In this document: positions 1-10,742 of the stretch, one piece after another
How the letters are laid out: each line of letters opens with the position of its first letter
How positions within the stretch are numbered: position 1 is the first letter of the stretch
From: Shinisaurus crocodilurus
Lineage: Eukaryota > Chordata > Lepidosauria > Squamata > Shinisauridae
Assembly (NCBI GenBank): GCA_021292165.1
Contig: CM037878.1
Span: forward strand, 6,388,804-6,452,803
Direction of reading: 5' to 3'
DNA length: 64,000 nucleotides
Notes under the pieces: model-generated
Told to the model about the DNA's origin: nothing
The model's input: only the letters and a program-made list of their open reading frames with translations
The model's database searches: none
Translations under genes and position numbers: made by a program

Positions 1-892
1 AGGCCTCATTTTCTCCTTTGTGACTACTTTATTTAAAGCGCAGATCAAAGTCAGGTGTCAGGGTAACTATATGCGGTTGCTCTTTCATCCCCCTACTGCG
101 CATCGCCCTTGCCCCCCCCCCCGTGCCACCAGAGGGTGCGGGGACAGCTGCCGGATGAGCAGCCGTTCTTCTGCACAGAGGAGGATGCTAAACAACTTTG
201 CCCCTTAGTTCTCCAACACGATGCAGCTGTTGGGTATTTTTTTTTTAGAAGCGATTTTGCTCAGGATTTCGCCCATAAGGACTCTTGCCTTCCTAAGACG
301 TAAGAGCTTCTGAGATCCGTGATTAAACTGAGCCAGGACAGGATCCTTCCCTTTAAAAGCAAATCGGAGCATATATTCCCAGAGGCTCCCCACAACGTTG
401 CACAGCACTTCCTAAAAGATGTTTTTCCTTCGGGGGGGCCTCTGTGACAGGAAACCTCCGCAGCTGCCGGTCAGGTGCAAGAGGTGGGCATGCGCCCACC
501 TGCCCAAAGCACCTGTTTCTTCCCCTCCCCCACCCACCCCTTGGGTCTATGCAAGCTGATCCCCGTGCCTGGTTCTCGCACACAGAACTTGCCATCTTGC
601 ACGCCGCTCAGCCCACAACTGAGGCTTGGAGCCGTGTGCCAAATTGCCAGTTCTGCTTGTGGCAAACAACAAGTCACGGGGGGGGGGGGGTCAGCATGCT
701 CTGGTGTTTTTAGCCAGAGCCAGAGAAGAATTCAACTCAAACTCCGTCTCTCTAATAAGGGATATGACAACTAGTTGTCACCAGCAAACACGACCCATTG
801 AGCAAGCACCTTTGAGCCATCAGTGTGCATCAAAGAAACATCTCAAGGTTATTATTATTAACTAGTGAAAATACTACCAAAAAGGGTCATCT
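1..892. other. No gene recognised; intron 1 sequence
   Basis: Only C and G homopolymer runs (about 111-122 and 679-689) stand out. The short open frames have no recognisable domains and overlap on both strands. Confidence 0.5.
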
Positions 893-1131
893 CTTTATTT
901 ATTTGTTACATTTATATCCCACCTTTTTCCCTCCAAGGAACCCAAGGTGGTGTATATGATCTTCCTTCTCTCCATTTTATCCTCACACAACAACCTTACA
1001 AGGTAGGGTTAGGCTGAGAGTCAGCAACTGCTCCAAAGGCACTCAGTGAACTTCTTGGCAGAGTAGGGACTAGAACCCGGATCTCCCCAGTCCTCAGCTA
1101 GCACTCTAACCACTACGCCACACTGGCTCTT
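893..1131 (-). mobile_element. MIR-like tRNA-derived SINE
   Basis: Read on the minus strand it starts AGAGCCAGTGTGGCGTAG (A-box-like TGGCGTAGTGGTTAG), has a B-box-like GGTTCTAGTCC, a CORE-like middle (CACTGAGTGCC...), and ends with a TTGGGTTCCTTGGAGG tail and an A/T-rich terminus. The same family recurs at least eight more times in the window. This copy is diverged and close to full length. Confidence 0.85.
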
Positions 1132-1859
1132 ATCTACCATTGCAATATGCTTATTTGTCTATCTGGGGTGCTTCTCCCTTTCTTTCCTCAGACACGACTC
1201 AACTCAACCGTTCAGCTGGCAGTTGTGCTGTTATGCTGGCAGTTGAGTATACATTTGGTCTGAGTGTATACTACATTCAGCAGACCTGGAAGTCTCAGAG
1301 GCATTTCCAGAATGCTGTAGTTCACAGGTTGGCTGGAGAGCAAATCAGAGCCCTTGTCAGATGTTTACCATATGGATGATCAAGGCACATAGGCTTGTTC
1401 CAACATGGAAATCAACATGCCTTGCTGGGGGCAGACCCCGATGCTCTGTTGCCCCCACCCGGCGTACGTGCCTTGGTTGTCCACATGGTGAATATCTGAA
1501 ATGTGATTGCTCAGGAAGATGCTTCGGCTTGGATGCAAAGACGAATGGTAATCCCCAAGAGCCGCGTCGCTGATGCAAAACACAGCCCAAGAAGCAGCCT
1601 TCTTGTTTTGCTGAAAAAGAAAAGAAAACTTCATCTTCTACTTATTATGATCATAGTTATGAAGTCTATTCCAGCCTACTGCCGAAACTACACGGCTAAT
1701 CTTGGATTCCTGTTCTGTGTTTAGGCTACAGTTTGGACTCCGTGTCCAGAAGCAGACAGCAAAGGCCAACCCCTTTGTGGGAAATGTTCCTGTTTGCTCT
1801 CAAGCCATCCTTCTGTGGTTAATGAGGTAAGGAGAGCTCTCCGTAGCAACTCACACAAT
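1132..1859. other. No gene recognised
   Basis: No exon, SINE or LINE motif was identified in this stretch. Confidence 0.4.
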
Positions 1860-2450
1860 GCCATAAAGTGGAAGGAATGCAAAGTATCCCACTCATTAAG
1901 GAATCAGCTACCAATGACTCAAGGGCCTCACTCAGCCTCTGGAATTGGCTAGCCCAGCTCTGACACCCAGCACTACGTGAGTAAACCCAAACTCCCAAAC
2001 CGCAGCCTGGTGGTTCCGTGGAATCTACCATTCATGACTGCATACTAGAGTGAAACGTATGCTTTGTCAGCAAGCATTCAGAAAGAGCAGGCTTGGGCAG
2101 AAAAGGGAAACCCAAATGATCAAGGGGCTGGAACAACTCCCCTATGACGAAAGGTTACGACAGCTGAGACTGTTTTGCTTAGAAAAAGGGAGAATGCGGA
2201 GAGACATGATAGAGGGGTACAAAGTTATACATGGACATTTTTCTCCCTCTCTCATAATTCTAGAACCCAAAGGGGACATCCCATGAAGCTGACTGGTGGG
2301 AGATTCAGGACAGATAAAAGGAAGGACTTCTTCAAAGTGCACTTAGCTAAACTATGGAATTCACTTCCACAGATGTAGCAATGACCACCGATCTGGATGG
2401 CTTTAAAAAGGGATTGGACAAATTCATGGCGGAGAAGGCTATTATGGCAG
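1860..2450 (+). mobile_element. CR1 LINE fragment, reverse transcriptase C-terminus
   Basis: The plus-strand frames encode CR1 ORF2 C-terminal blocks: MIKGLEQLPYDERLRQLRLF, then RDMIEGYKVIHG, LTGGRFRTDKRKDFF, and DGFKKGLDKFMAEKAI. Frameshifts separate the blocks, so it is a dead copy. Positions 1863-2052 hold a block not usual for CR1 that recurs at the same place in the copy at 36.9-38.1 kb. Confidence 0.85.
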
Positions 2451-2451
2451 T

Positions 2452-2492
2452 TGCAGTCCAGCACTTCTGGAGGGTTGCCCGGTTGGGGAAGG
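2452..2492 (+). mobile_element. Fragment of a hAT MITE (half element)
   Basis: It contains CTGGAGGGTTGCCCGGTTGG then GGAAGGCT, a diverged form of the right half of a palindromic MITE family also seen at 6.0, 9.7 and 63.3 kb. Confidence 0.5.
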
Positions 2493-2612
2493 CTAATTTA
2501 TACCATGCCTGGCCAATCCAGAGGGTTCATACATCCAGCCAATCACAGAGACCAACGTTGCCCACCTCTCTTTTCTTCCCTGCATGAAGTGGGTCCTGAG
2601 GATTCTGCGCAC

Positions 2613-3480
2613 ATGGAAACAAGACCGAGGTACTTCTGGTGGGGGACAAGGGGAGGTTAGGGGATGTTGACCTGGTGCTGAATGGGGTATATCTACCCCT
2701 GAAGGACCAGGTCTGCAGCTTGGGGGTCATTCTAGACTCCCAGCTGTCCATGGAGGCTCAGGTGTCAGCTGTGAGCTGGGCGGCGCTGTATCAACTCCAT
2801 CTGATACGGCAGCTGCACCCCTACCTTCCTAATCACCTGCTCCCATCAGTGGTTCATGCCTTGGTCTCCTCTCGCCTAGACTACTGTGATGCGCTCTACG
2901 TGGGGTTACCCTTGAAGACGGTTCGGAAGGTGCAGCTGGTACAGAACGCGGCGGCTCACCTGATTAAGGGCAGCTGCCAGCGTGATCACATCACGCCAGT
3001 GCTTATGGAGTTGCACTGGCTACCAGTTGCTTGCCGAGCCGAATTCAAGGTGTTGGTTTTGACCTTTAAAACCCTACACAGCTCCGGCCCAGTTTATCTC
3101 AAGGAGCGCCTCCAGCAACATCAAGTAGGCCGCTCAACAAGATCTGCCACAGACAGCCTTCTCCTTATCCCATCAGCCAGAGCAGCCAGGCTGGTGGGGA
3201 CTAGGAAGAGGGCCTTCTCTGTGGTGGCCCCCACGTTATGGAACTCCCTCCCTAGTGATCTTTGCCATGCCCCCTCCGTGATGAGCGTCCGCCGTGCATT
3301 AAAAATATGGCTGTTCAGGCGGGAATATGGGGTGGGTTAGGATTTTAAAAGAATTTTTTATACTGTCTTAATTATTATATTTTATTGTATTGTTTTACTG
3401 TGTTATTTTGGTTGTACATCACCCAGGGTGGCCGGGTGACTGGCCAGATGGGCGATTAATAAATATAATAAATAAAATAA
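2613..3480 (+). mobile_element. L2-like LINE, 5'-truncated, open C-terminal frame
   Basis: An open frame reads NKTEVLLVGDKGRLGD, then LDSQLSMEAQVS, SSRLDYCDALYVGLPLKTVR, HWLPVACRAEFKVLVLTFKT and ends ALKIWLFRREYGVG. This is the C-terminal end of an L2-clade reverse transcriptase. The 3' UTR ends in a CGCCCAGGGTGG...GATGGGCGATTAATAAATA terminus with AATAA-type repeats. At least 230 codons are uninterrupted, suggesting recent activity. The endonuclease and most of the RT are missing, as expected of 5' truncation. Confidence 0.88.
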
Positions 3481-3554
3481 ATGTTCATCATGCCAGCCTG
3501 GGGCTAAAATGGTTTCCCAAGTCCAACCCCCTTCCACCCAAAACATGGAGCTCC

Positions 3555-3722
3555 AGGCCTGTGGCTCATGCTGGCTCAGCTTGTCTGAGCGTGGAAAGCT
3601 AAGCAGGGTCAGGCCTGGTGATTACTTGGATGGGAGACCCCTCCTCTAGTTTCCTGCATTGAGCAGGGGGTTGGACTCGATGGTCTTGTTGGCCCCTTCC
3701 AACTCTAGGATCCTATGATATC
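3555..3722 (+). mobile_element. 5S rRNA-derived SINE with CR1 tail (copy 1)
   Basis: The head contains GGAAAGCTAAGCAGGGTC, AGGCCTGG and TACTTGGATGGGAGACC, which are near-identical to the 3' two-thirds of vertebrate 5S rRNA. The region before it aligns to the 5S 5' part with a short deletion. The tail (TTGAGCAGGGGGTTGGACTC... CCTTCCAACTCTA) is the CR1 3' end. This is a SINE3-type architecture, with a 5S type-1 pol III promoter expected in the head. Confidence 0.88.
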
Positions 3723-4639
3723 AGCTCCATCCGGGTTGTAGAATCTTGGACCTGGGAGGTTTCTCAAGAGTGCTGGAGACTCCTCTTCGTGTTATCTTGT
3801 TTCCGCCTCAAGGGCTGGACTACATGACCCTTTGGGGTCCCTCACACTTTTCAGATTGATAAAAGCTTAGTTGACCTGGGCTTCCAAAGTGGGGGGAGGA
3901 AGTGGATCTGGCTTGCTGTAGATCAGCACTGTGGTTGTACAAGGGAACCCGCGCATCCGCGCACCCCTCCATACACGATGTCACAAGCTGCCAGAGCTCG
4001 TGCAGCTGTCGGGAGCAACGCTCCCTTTTATAAGCAAAGCCGATAACAGCGTCCAGGACCTCCGCCGAGTAAGTGAGGGCAAATGAAACACAAACAACAG
4101 TCTTAATAGAGCTTTGCTGATGAGAAAAACTGATTTCGTGCTAATGCACAACAGCCCATCTGTAAGTGCTCCAGAACGCTTGCCAGGAGGGAATTTTCCT
4201 GCAAAGAACTCACATCTCAAGGACTGTGAACAATTAGAGCCCGGCATGCTGCTGGATGTCTTGAGTGCATGTTTCAGAGGTGAAGCAATCCCGATTCACT
4301 TAGGCAGAAAAATCTGACAAGCGTGCAGATTGGGGTGCAGCGGCATGGCACATCCTTCTTTTGACACCTGTGTGCATTGAGGATGAGAGTTTTCCGGGGG
4401 GAAATTAAAATGGACAAATGGGACAGAAGGTGCTTCCAAATTGGACCAACCACCCAAGCTATCTTGGTGCCCGAGGTGCAAGAGCCATTCTTCCAGTAAT
4501 GAACTCGGGGCATCCTCGATCGGACTACCTTCCTGCCCGAGCCTCAGAGCAGTGTTGCCTATGCGCCAGATCCGTCTGTCTCCCATCTTGCTCCTTTTAA
4601 TGATGCCCAACTGTTGCTGCTGCTTACAGCAGCAACAGG
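3723..4639. other. No gene recognised; old CR1 tail at 3812-3855
   Basis: A short GGCTGGACTACATGACCCTT motif followed by GGGGTCCC resembles an old CR1 3' end. The remainder shows no recognisable feature. Confidence 0.4.
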
Positions 4640-5023
4640 GTGGATTTCTCCCTTGTGGAGAAATCCACAAGGGAGTCAAATGAGTTTGGATCTCTAGAAA
4701 TCCAACCTGTGGATTCTGCAGCGGAATGGCTTTTCCCGAGTCGCACGGATTCCGTGGACTTGCAGACTGTTTTTTTTTTATTTTACTTTCCAGAATTTTA
4801 CACAAATGTAGTCATAGAAAAAATAAGAATTTTGTTTGTAAATGTGCATCCCCCCCCCCTAGGCTAAAGCATGAAAATGTGCATTTTGGAGGAATTTGTG
4901 CATATTTGCAAGTGCGCATGAACGCAAGTTCGGGGTAATTGAGAAAAATCTGATGACACGAGAGGCACCTGACAATCCACAAAACACAGACGGAACAGGT
5001 TTAACACAATCCGCACATCCCTA
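4640..5023. mobile_element. Probable non-autonomous hAT-like element
   Basis: The sequence resembles, in inverse orientation, the block at 45155-45580: shared pieces include the AAATCCAAACTCAT-type motif, AATGTGCATTTTGG and the CCACAAAACACAGACGGAAC region. It ends ACATCCCTAG, the terminus also seen at 8465. A hairpin CTTGTGGAGAAATCCACAAG lies at 4653-4672. No target duplication was resolved. Confidence 0.5.
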
Positions 5024-5412
5024 GCGGCTGCCCATGGTGGCAACCACAGCACACGCACCAGCTGGGAGGCTACTTTTTTGACTACATTTCAGAAACACCT
5101 GCACTCCCGGGTCTTCTGAGTACCAGAAAATGTGTTGGGAAGCCCAGTCGTTACAGTCAGCAAAACTGGGGTAGGGTGCAGAGCAAAGCAATCTGCTGTT
5201 TCTCCAGACTGGAGAGGTCTCACACCGGCTCTGACCGCCAGCCTCCTTTTATAGGGTTGTTTACACTCGCCCTCCTGCCTGGAGGCAAGTTGAGTCACAC
5301 CGGACTGCTTCATGCTTTTGCTTGGGCAACTGTGGGATCCCTGCAACGTTTTCCGTTTGGGAAGTCAGGAACTGGAGCTTATTTCATCTCTGCAATTAAG
5401 TCCCAGATCCCA

Positions 5413-5673
5413 CATATGTGTGTGTGTGGGGAGTCAACAACAATGCCCAAATCCTGAAATGTTTCAGTACTCCCACTCATTTCTGACAATTCAGTTTTAG
5501 CAGGAGTGCACAACAGAATGAGCTGGAAATGAGGATTGAAGTGTGTGTGTGTGTGTGTGTGTGTGTAGTCAACAACAATGCCCAAATCCTGAAATGTTTC
5601 AGTACTCCCACTCATTTCTGACAATTCAGTTTTAGCAGGAGTGCACAACAGAATGAGCTGGAAATGAGGATTG

Positions 5674-5713
<40 letters not shown>

Positions 5714-5955
5714 TCAACAACAATGCCCAAATCCTGAAATGTTTCAGTACTCCCACTCATTTCTGACAATTCAGTTTTAGCAGGAGTGCACAACAGAATG
5801 AGCTGGAAATGAGGATTGAAGTGTGTGTGTGTGTGTGTGTGTGTGTGTAGTCAACAACAATGCCCAAATCCTGAAATGTTTCAGTACTCCCACTCATTTC
5901 TGACAATTCAGTTTTAGCAGGAGTGCACAACAGAATGAGCTGCAAATGAGGATTG

Positions 5956-5988
<33 letters not shown>
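5413..5988. repeat. Minisatellite, four units of about 140 bp with GT tracts
   Basis: A unit starting GTCAACAACAATGCCCAAAT and ending GAGGATTGAAG is repeated four times (starting about 5432, 5567, 5712 and 5849). Units are separated by GT runs of different length. The units are almost identical, differing mainly in the GT tracts, so the array probably expanded recently by unequal exchange or slippage. Confidence 0.95.
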
Positions 5989-5994
<6 letters not shown>

Positions 5995-6002
5995 AGAAGA
6001 GT

Positions 6003-6071
6003 CTTCCCCAACCTGGTGCCCTCCAGATGTGTTAGACTACAACACATCTGGAGAGCACCAGGTTGGGGAAG
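6003..6071. mobile_element. Short palindromic MITE derivative
   Basis: Two arms of about 30 bp (CTTCCCCAACCTGGTGCCCT and onward, then its complement) flank a loop of about 9 bp. It is a minimal foldback version of the MITE family with CAGCCTTCCCCAACC ends. Confidence 0.8.
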
Positions 6072-6439
6072 GCTGCTGCAGAATAGATACATTCCATCAC
6101 ACATGGTTCTCTTTCTAACAGCTAAAGCAAAGGGGTTAAATAAACAAGAGCAGGAATGAGATATGACTTTCCATTCACATCTCATATTTCGTGCATGTGT
6201 AGAAGCCCAGATCTCAGCACCCAAGTTCTGAAATTAATTAACATTGTGAGATGAATATCTGATTTTTTTCAATCAGAAGGAAAAAAAAATTGCATGGGTG
6301 TGTGTATGTGGAATCAAAACATCTAATTTATCTGCCTTTTAAGCAGATATGCACAGTTGCCCGGATAAACGAAGGAGAACCTGTTCTCATCCACATTCCA
6401 ACTGCAAACGCACAGATTGACCACACCGGTCTCAAAACC

Positions 6440-7088
6440 CAGGGCCGGATTAAGAGCATTATGGGCCTGGTGCTGAGGAGGGCGCGCGGCTGAAGAGGGC
6501 GCAGAAACGCTGCGCTCCTCTTCGCTGCCGCTGCGCCGCCCCCGCCAGGCCTCTGCCTCTGCTGCGCCGCCCCCGCCAGGCCTCCGCCTCCCCACCCTCC
6601 CTCCCTCCCTCCCGCCGCTGCCGCTGCCGCCGCACCCTCCCGCTCGCTGCCGCTGCGCCTCCCGCCGCCACAGCCATCACCACCACCCCCGCCACCTACC
6701 TTCTCCGCGTCATGTCGCTTCCGGAGCCCCGCCCGCGTTGTTTTGGCGGGAGGAACCAGGGCAACAGGGCTTAAACAGCCCTGTTGCCATGGTTTGCCCG
6801 GCAAAAAACAGCGCGGGGGTCCCGTCGCGTCACTTCCTCCTCCTCCTCGGCGGCGGCAGCGGCAGCAGCGGCAGCAGCAGCCGCCAAGGCGGGGGGAAGG
6901 TAGGTTGGTGGTGGCGGCGCAGGGTTTTGTTTTTTTTGCAGAGCAGGGCTGCTTTGGAGAGGGGGGACCGCTAAATATTATTTCGCCTGGGGCGCCAAAC
7001 TGCCCTGCACCGGTCCTGATTGTGGGCCTATTTTGGGGTAGGGGCCTGGAGCTGCAGCTCCAATAGCCCCTATCTTAATCTGGCCCTG
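6440..7088. mobile_element. Non-autonomous hAT element with GC-rich interior
   Basis: The ends are CAGGGCCGGATTAAGA and TCTTAATCTGGCCCTG, inverted with one mismatch. They are flanked by perfect 8-bp direct repeats TCAAAACC (6432-6439 and 7089-7096). CAGGG ends plus an 8-bp duplication are hAT hallmarks. The interior is a CpG-rich block (about 6479-6930) with an imperfect palindrome at about 6710-6832. Positions 6959-7019 resemble the end of a second hAT type seen complete at 19496. No transposase is encoded. Confidence 0.92.
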
Positions 7089-7096
7089 TCAAAACC

Positions 7097-7525
7097 GATT
7101 TGCATACAACGAAAATTCACATTCTTCCCAACTGCTTTTGCAAGCCCTGCAGTATCTGTGCAAACACAGGAGCTTGTGAGGATTAACTGCAGCCAGACGG
7201 TGGCCCTGCGGCTGGCTGTTTTTTGACTTCCACGGCTGAGTCCCAGGACACATGATGTAATAATAGACAACAGTGCCTCTGAGCATTTGCCTCATCACAG
7301 CCTCCTGGCACAGCGCTTGGGGGACAGGTGCATGCTACCTGCAAGGCAGGCTTGGACCCAGCACCTCTTTGCATGTATGTATGTATGTATTTTATTTTAT
7401 TTCTATACCGCGCAATAGCCGAAGCTCTCTGGTCAACAGACCAGGGCACATGAAATGCCGACACCACACGGGCTCCCTGCAACTGCAATTGCCTGGTGCT
7501 CCAAACCACAATAAAATAAAATAAC
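7097..7525. other. No gene; LINE 3' end fragment at 7371-7440
   Basis: TATACCGCGCAATAGCCGAA plus GCTCTCTGG matches, on the minus strand, the LINE terminus complete at 33040-33220. The rest is unassigned. Confidence 0.5.
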
Positions 7526-8144
7526 TCGCCTCTCGCCTAGACTACTGTAATGCGCTCTACGTGGGGTTACCCTTGAAGACGGTTCGGAAGCTGCAGCTGG
7601 TACAGAACGAGGCGGCTCGCCTGGTTAAAGGCAGCCGCCGACGGGATCACATCACGCCAGTGCTGAAGGATTTGCACTGGCTACCAGTTGCTTGCCGAGC
7701 CGAATTCAAGGTGTTGGTTTTGACCTTTAAAACCCTATACGGCTCTGGTCCAGTTTATCTCAAGGAGCGTCTCCAGCAACACCAAGTGGGCCGCTCAACA
7801 AGATCTGCCACGGATGGCCTTCTCCTTGTCCCTTCAGCCAGAGCAGCTAGACTGGTGGGGACGAAGAAGAGGGCCTTTTCTGTGGCGGCCCCCGTACTGT
7901 GGAACTCTCTCCCGAGTGACCTCCGCCATGCCCCCTCTCTGATGAGCTTCCGTCGCTCATTAAAAACCTGGTTGTTCAGGCGGGAATATGGGGTGGGTTA
8001 AGATTTTAAAATTTTTATATTGTTTTAATGTATTTTATTGTATTTATGTATTTTATTGTGTGTACATCGCCCAGGGTAGCCAGTTGCCGGCCAGATGGAC
8101 GATAAATAAATATTAATAATAAATAAATAAATAAATAAATAACT
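7526..8144 (+). mobile_element. L2-like LINE 3' end, open frame
   Basis: The uninterrupted frame begins within SRLDYCNALYVGLPLKTVR and runs through DHITPVLKDLHWLPVACRAE and RAFSVAAPVLWNSLPSDLRH to FRREYGVG. It is followed by the L2-type terminus and an AATAAATA repeat. It starts abruptly in the RT C-terminal domain, typical of 5' truncation. Confidence 0.88.
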
Positions 8145-8147
8145 GAT

Positions 8148-8465
8148 AGGGATGTTTGGACTTTGTCGAATCGGCTCTGTCTGTTTTTCGCAGATTATCA
8201 GGAGCCTTCCGGCCCATCATCCGCTCATTGACGGAATCAGATTTTTTAAACCGGAGTTTCGTTCTACTTGCTGTGATTTGCATGAGCATATTAGTGCAAG
8301 GGTGCACTAGCACCGATGTGAATTAGCACACATAAATACCTCCCTGCCACTGAAATACCGATCTGCAAGTCCGCCGACTCTGCGTGACTCGGAAGAAGCC
8401 GGTCCGCTGCGGGACAGATTCAGAGAAATCCAAACTCATTTGAGGATTGCTCCAACATCCCTAGC
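8148..8465. mobile_element. Probable non-autonomous hAT-like element in an L2 tail
   Basis: The ends are TAGGGATGTTTGGA and TTGCTCCAACATCCCTA, inverted with a few mismatches. It sits directly after the A/T-rich tail of the preceding LINE. The interior carries the GATTCAGAGAAATCCAAACT motif also found at 4.7 and 45.5 kb. No clear target duplication was found. Confidence 0.6.
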
Positions 8466-9071
8466 AAAAAACACCCCCCATGGACGATTTGCACGCATGA
8501 AAGCCAAATTCCTCAACCACTACCGGAGCGTTCACGGCTGCTGTCCAACCTCATGGGCAGCGAGTTCCGAGGCCTCCCTGCTGGGGCTGGATGCTACTTC
8601 CACATCAGGGGGGGCTCATGGCAAGTTTTTATTTCATTTTCATTTAAGGCATTTCCGTGCTGCCCTTCAGAAGATTTACCCCAGCTGTAACAGCAGCCCC
8701 CTGGGATCAAACTAGCCCAGCATGCTGTCTCCAACAGTGGTCAGCCAAATGCCTCCAGAGGGTTCACCATGCAGAGGGTGACGGCAAGAGTCCTCTCTCC
8801 TGCCCGTTGGCCCTACCATCTGGCATGCAAAGGCCCTACACTGCCTTTGAATATGGAGGAGCGATTTTACTAATAGTGTGGGGACCTCAGCTGATTCCCC
8901 CCCCTTGGTGCGTGGGGGCTAGAGAGGCCCCTCTTTTCTACAGTGGAACTGGATCTGTGAAATCCACTCCACAAGGAGGCTCTGGCGGTGCTAATGGTGA
9001 TAGAATTTCAGCTCCAGGCAAAGACATTTTTATTTGTCTTTAATAAAAGACAAAAAAAAAACCAGACAAAA
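8466..9071. other. No gene recognised
   Basis: Short unrelated open frames on one strand only, without domains or exon structure. Confidence 0.4.
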
Positions 9072-9141
9072 AGGGTGGCTGGATGACCGGCCAGATGGGC
9101 GATTAATAAATATAATAAATAAATAAAATAAATAAAATAAA
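9072..9141 (+). mobile_element. L2-like LINE terminus fragment
   Basis: GACCGGCCAGATGGGCGATT followed by AATAAATA repeats is the extreme 3' end of the L2-like family; nothing upstream belongs to it. Confidence 0.75.
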
Positions 9142-9194
9142 ATATTTGGCCAAACTTTTTAGCACGCAGCGTGAGCTGGCTTTAAATCTTGGTT

Positions 9195-9480
9195 CAGGAG
9201 TGTCAAACCTCTTTCAGCCCAAGGGCCGGATTCTATTTCAGAGAAGCTCCCAGGGGCCACATCCCAGTGGTGGATGGGGCAGAAACACCAACATGGGATC
9301 GCTTGAAGCTCTTGCTGCCAATAGCCAAGCCTTGGGAGAGGCATCCCGACCTTTCAGAAAGGGAAAAAGCACGCAGAGGAATCAGCAGTCGGGAAAGGCA
9401 TGTGGCCATCTCAGGAACCCCAGAGGGCCGGACTGGAAGCCCAGGTTGGCTGGATTTCAACTGCGGCCCTGATGGACAGA
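9195..9480. mobile_element. hAT-like element, family with AACCTCTTTCAGCCC end
   Basis: It starts CAGGAGTGTCAAACCTCTTT, then CAGCCCAAGGGCCGG. The same motif set occurs at 21494 and 47706. A GGGCCGGACTGGA block near 9430 may be part of the other end. Boundaries are approximate. Confidence 0.5.
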
Positions 9481-9511
9481 TGTCCATCATTTACAGGAGG
9501 GCAACTTAGAA

Positions 9512-9681
9512 ATCACTTCAACAAACAAGTTGTCCTGCATGAATTTGTCCTTCGAAAAGCGATGTACGCTAGAGGCCAACATCACACCCTGTGGCAGTGT
9601 TAACTATGCGCCAAGCGAGCTAGTGCTTCCTTTTGTCTGTCCTGAATCTACTGCCAGTCAATTGCACTGGATGACTCTAGC
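9512..9681 (-). mobile_element. CR1 LINE fragment
   Basis: The minus strand carries a degraded version of the CR1 C-terminal coding blocks (QTKGSTSSLGA region and KDKFMQDNLFV-like end), matching by position the copies at 2.3 and 37 kb. Confidence 0.6.
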
Positions 9682-9682
9682 G

Positions 9683-9817
9683 CAGCCTTCCCCAGCCTGG
9701 CGCCCTCCACATGTGCTGGCCTACAACTCCCAGCATGCCCCATCCAACCATGCTGGCTCGGGGATGCTGGGAGCTGTAGGCCAACACATCTGGAGGGCGC
9801 CAGTTTGGAGAAAGCTG
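9683..9817. mobile_element. Palindromic hAT-type MITE
   Basis: It starts CAGCCTTCCCCAGCCTGGCG and ends CGCCAGTTTGGAGAAAGCTG. The arms include ACAACTCCCAGCATGCC and its complement. It is a foldback of about 135 bp; no clean target duplication was found. Confidence 0.75.
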
Positions 9818-9971
9818 GCCTGGTGTTAAGAGAAAGGGAGAAAAAGTTAGTATCTCTTGAGCAGGAAAAACAGCAAGAGCAAGCATCAGAGTCCCGTAGG
9901 TGCAACACCAGACTCCCTGGCTCATTGTTTCCCACCACTCGATCTCTCCCACTGGGGAGAAACAACCCAGG

Positions 9972-10097
9972 GATGCTCCGTCCCTCGGTTATTACCTGTG
10001 GCGTGTGAGCTGGGAATTCTGGGTTGTTGGGGGAGAGACAACCCAGAGTTGGAAGCCAGAATTCCCAGTTCATGCATCACATTTCATGGAGCATCCC
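9972..10097. repeat. Imperfect foldback (inverted repeat)
   Basis: GGGATGCTCC on the left pairs with GGAGCATCCC on the right, and GAGCTGGGAATTCTGGGTTG pairs with its complement around 10040-10070. The arms are about 60 bp with a mismatched part. It may be an old MITE. Confidence 0.65.
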
Positions 10098-10681
10098 TTG
10101 ATTGTTCAGCTCTTCCCTCTTGCAGCAGGAACGATCAGGCGGTGAGAACCACTCTAGCTCCCACTTTGCTCAGAACAACCCAGAGTTTGTTTGTTTTTTA
10201 AAAAAAACCTAGGCTGTTGTGACGTGCAAACTAGGACATTGTCTGCTGGATGGGGAGAGAGCAAGAAGCGGCAAAAGCTATGTACCGCTTCAAAAAATCC
10301 TGGACCCGTTAGCGTGGGGCCCTTCTGTTAGGCGCGCGCTCGGTCTGCGCAAAGTTTGCAATTTGCCCTATATTTTAAAAGAAGCAGCAAATTCTTGGAC
10401 AGAAGGATGTTTCCTTCCCGTCCATAGATTTCCTCTCTTTGGAAGGCGTGCAGAAGACTGAGACAAGGGGGTCCGTTTTCCCTGTTCCCGCATTGCCTTC
10501 TCAGGTTTACGCCCTGGAGCATTCTCCTCTTTCAGCTCCAGGAAGTCTGGTGTGGCGCTTATGGGACTCTGAGCCCTTTTGCTTGGCCTCCTGCAATGTT
10601 TGGCTTTGCATCTGTTGGTGTGTGTCGTCCTCCCCCCGCCCCTGCTCAAGAGACAACTTTTTCTCCCTCTCTCATAACGCC

Positions 10682-10742
10682 AGACCAGCCTTCCCCAACC
10701 CGGTGCCCTCGAGATGTGTTGGAATACAACGCACAGCACCAA
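10682..10742. mobile_element. Partial MITE (left half)
   Basis: CAGCCTTCCCCAACCCGGTG then CCCTCGAGATGTGTTGGA matches the left arm of the MITE family at 9683. Confidence 0.6.

Noticed and set aside
3555..3722. A functional 5S rRNA gene
   Set aside because: The 5S part is deleted in its first half, lacks the 5S 3' end and T-run terminator, and is fused to a CR1 tail in every copy.
5413..5988. CRISPR-like pattern of regular repeats
   Set aside because: The units are about 140 bp and nearly identical with only GT tracts varying; there are no unique spacers, and the genome is vertebrate.
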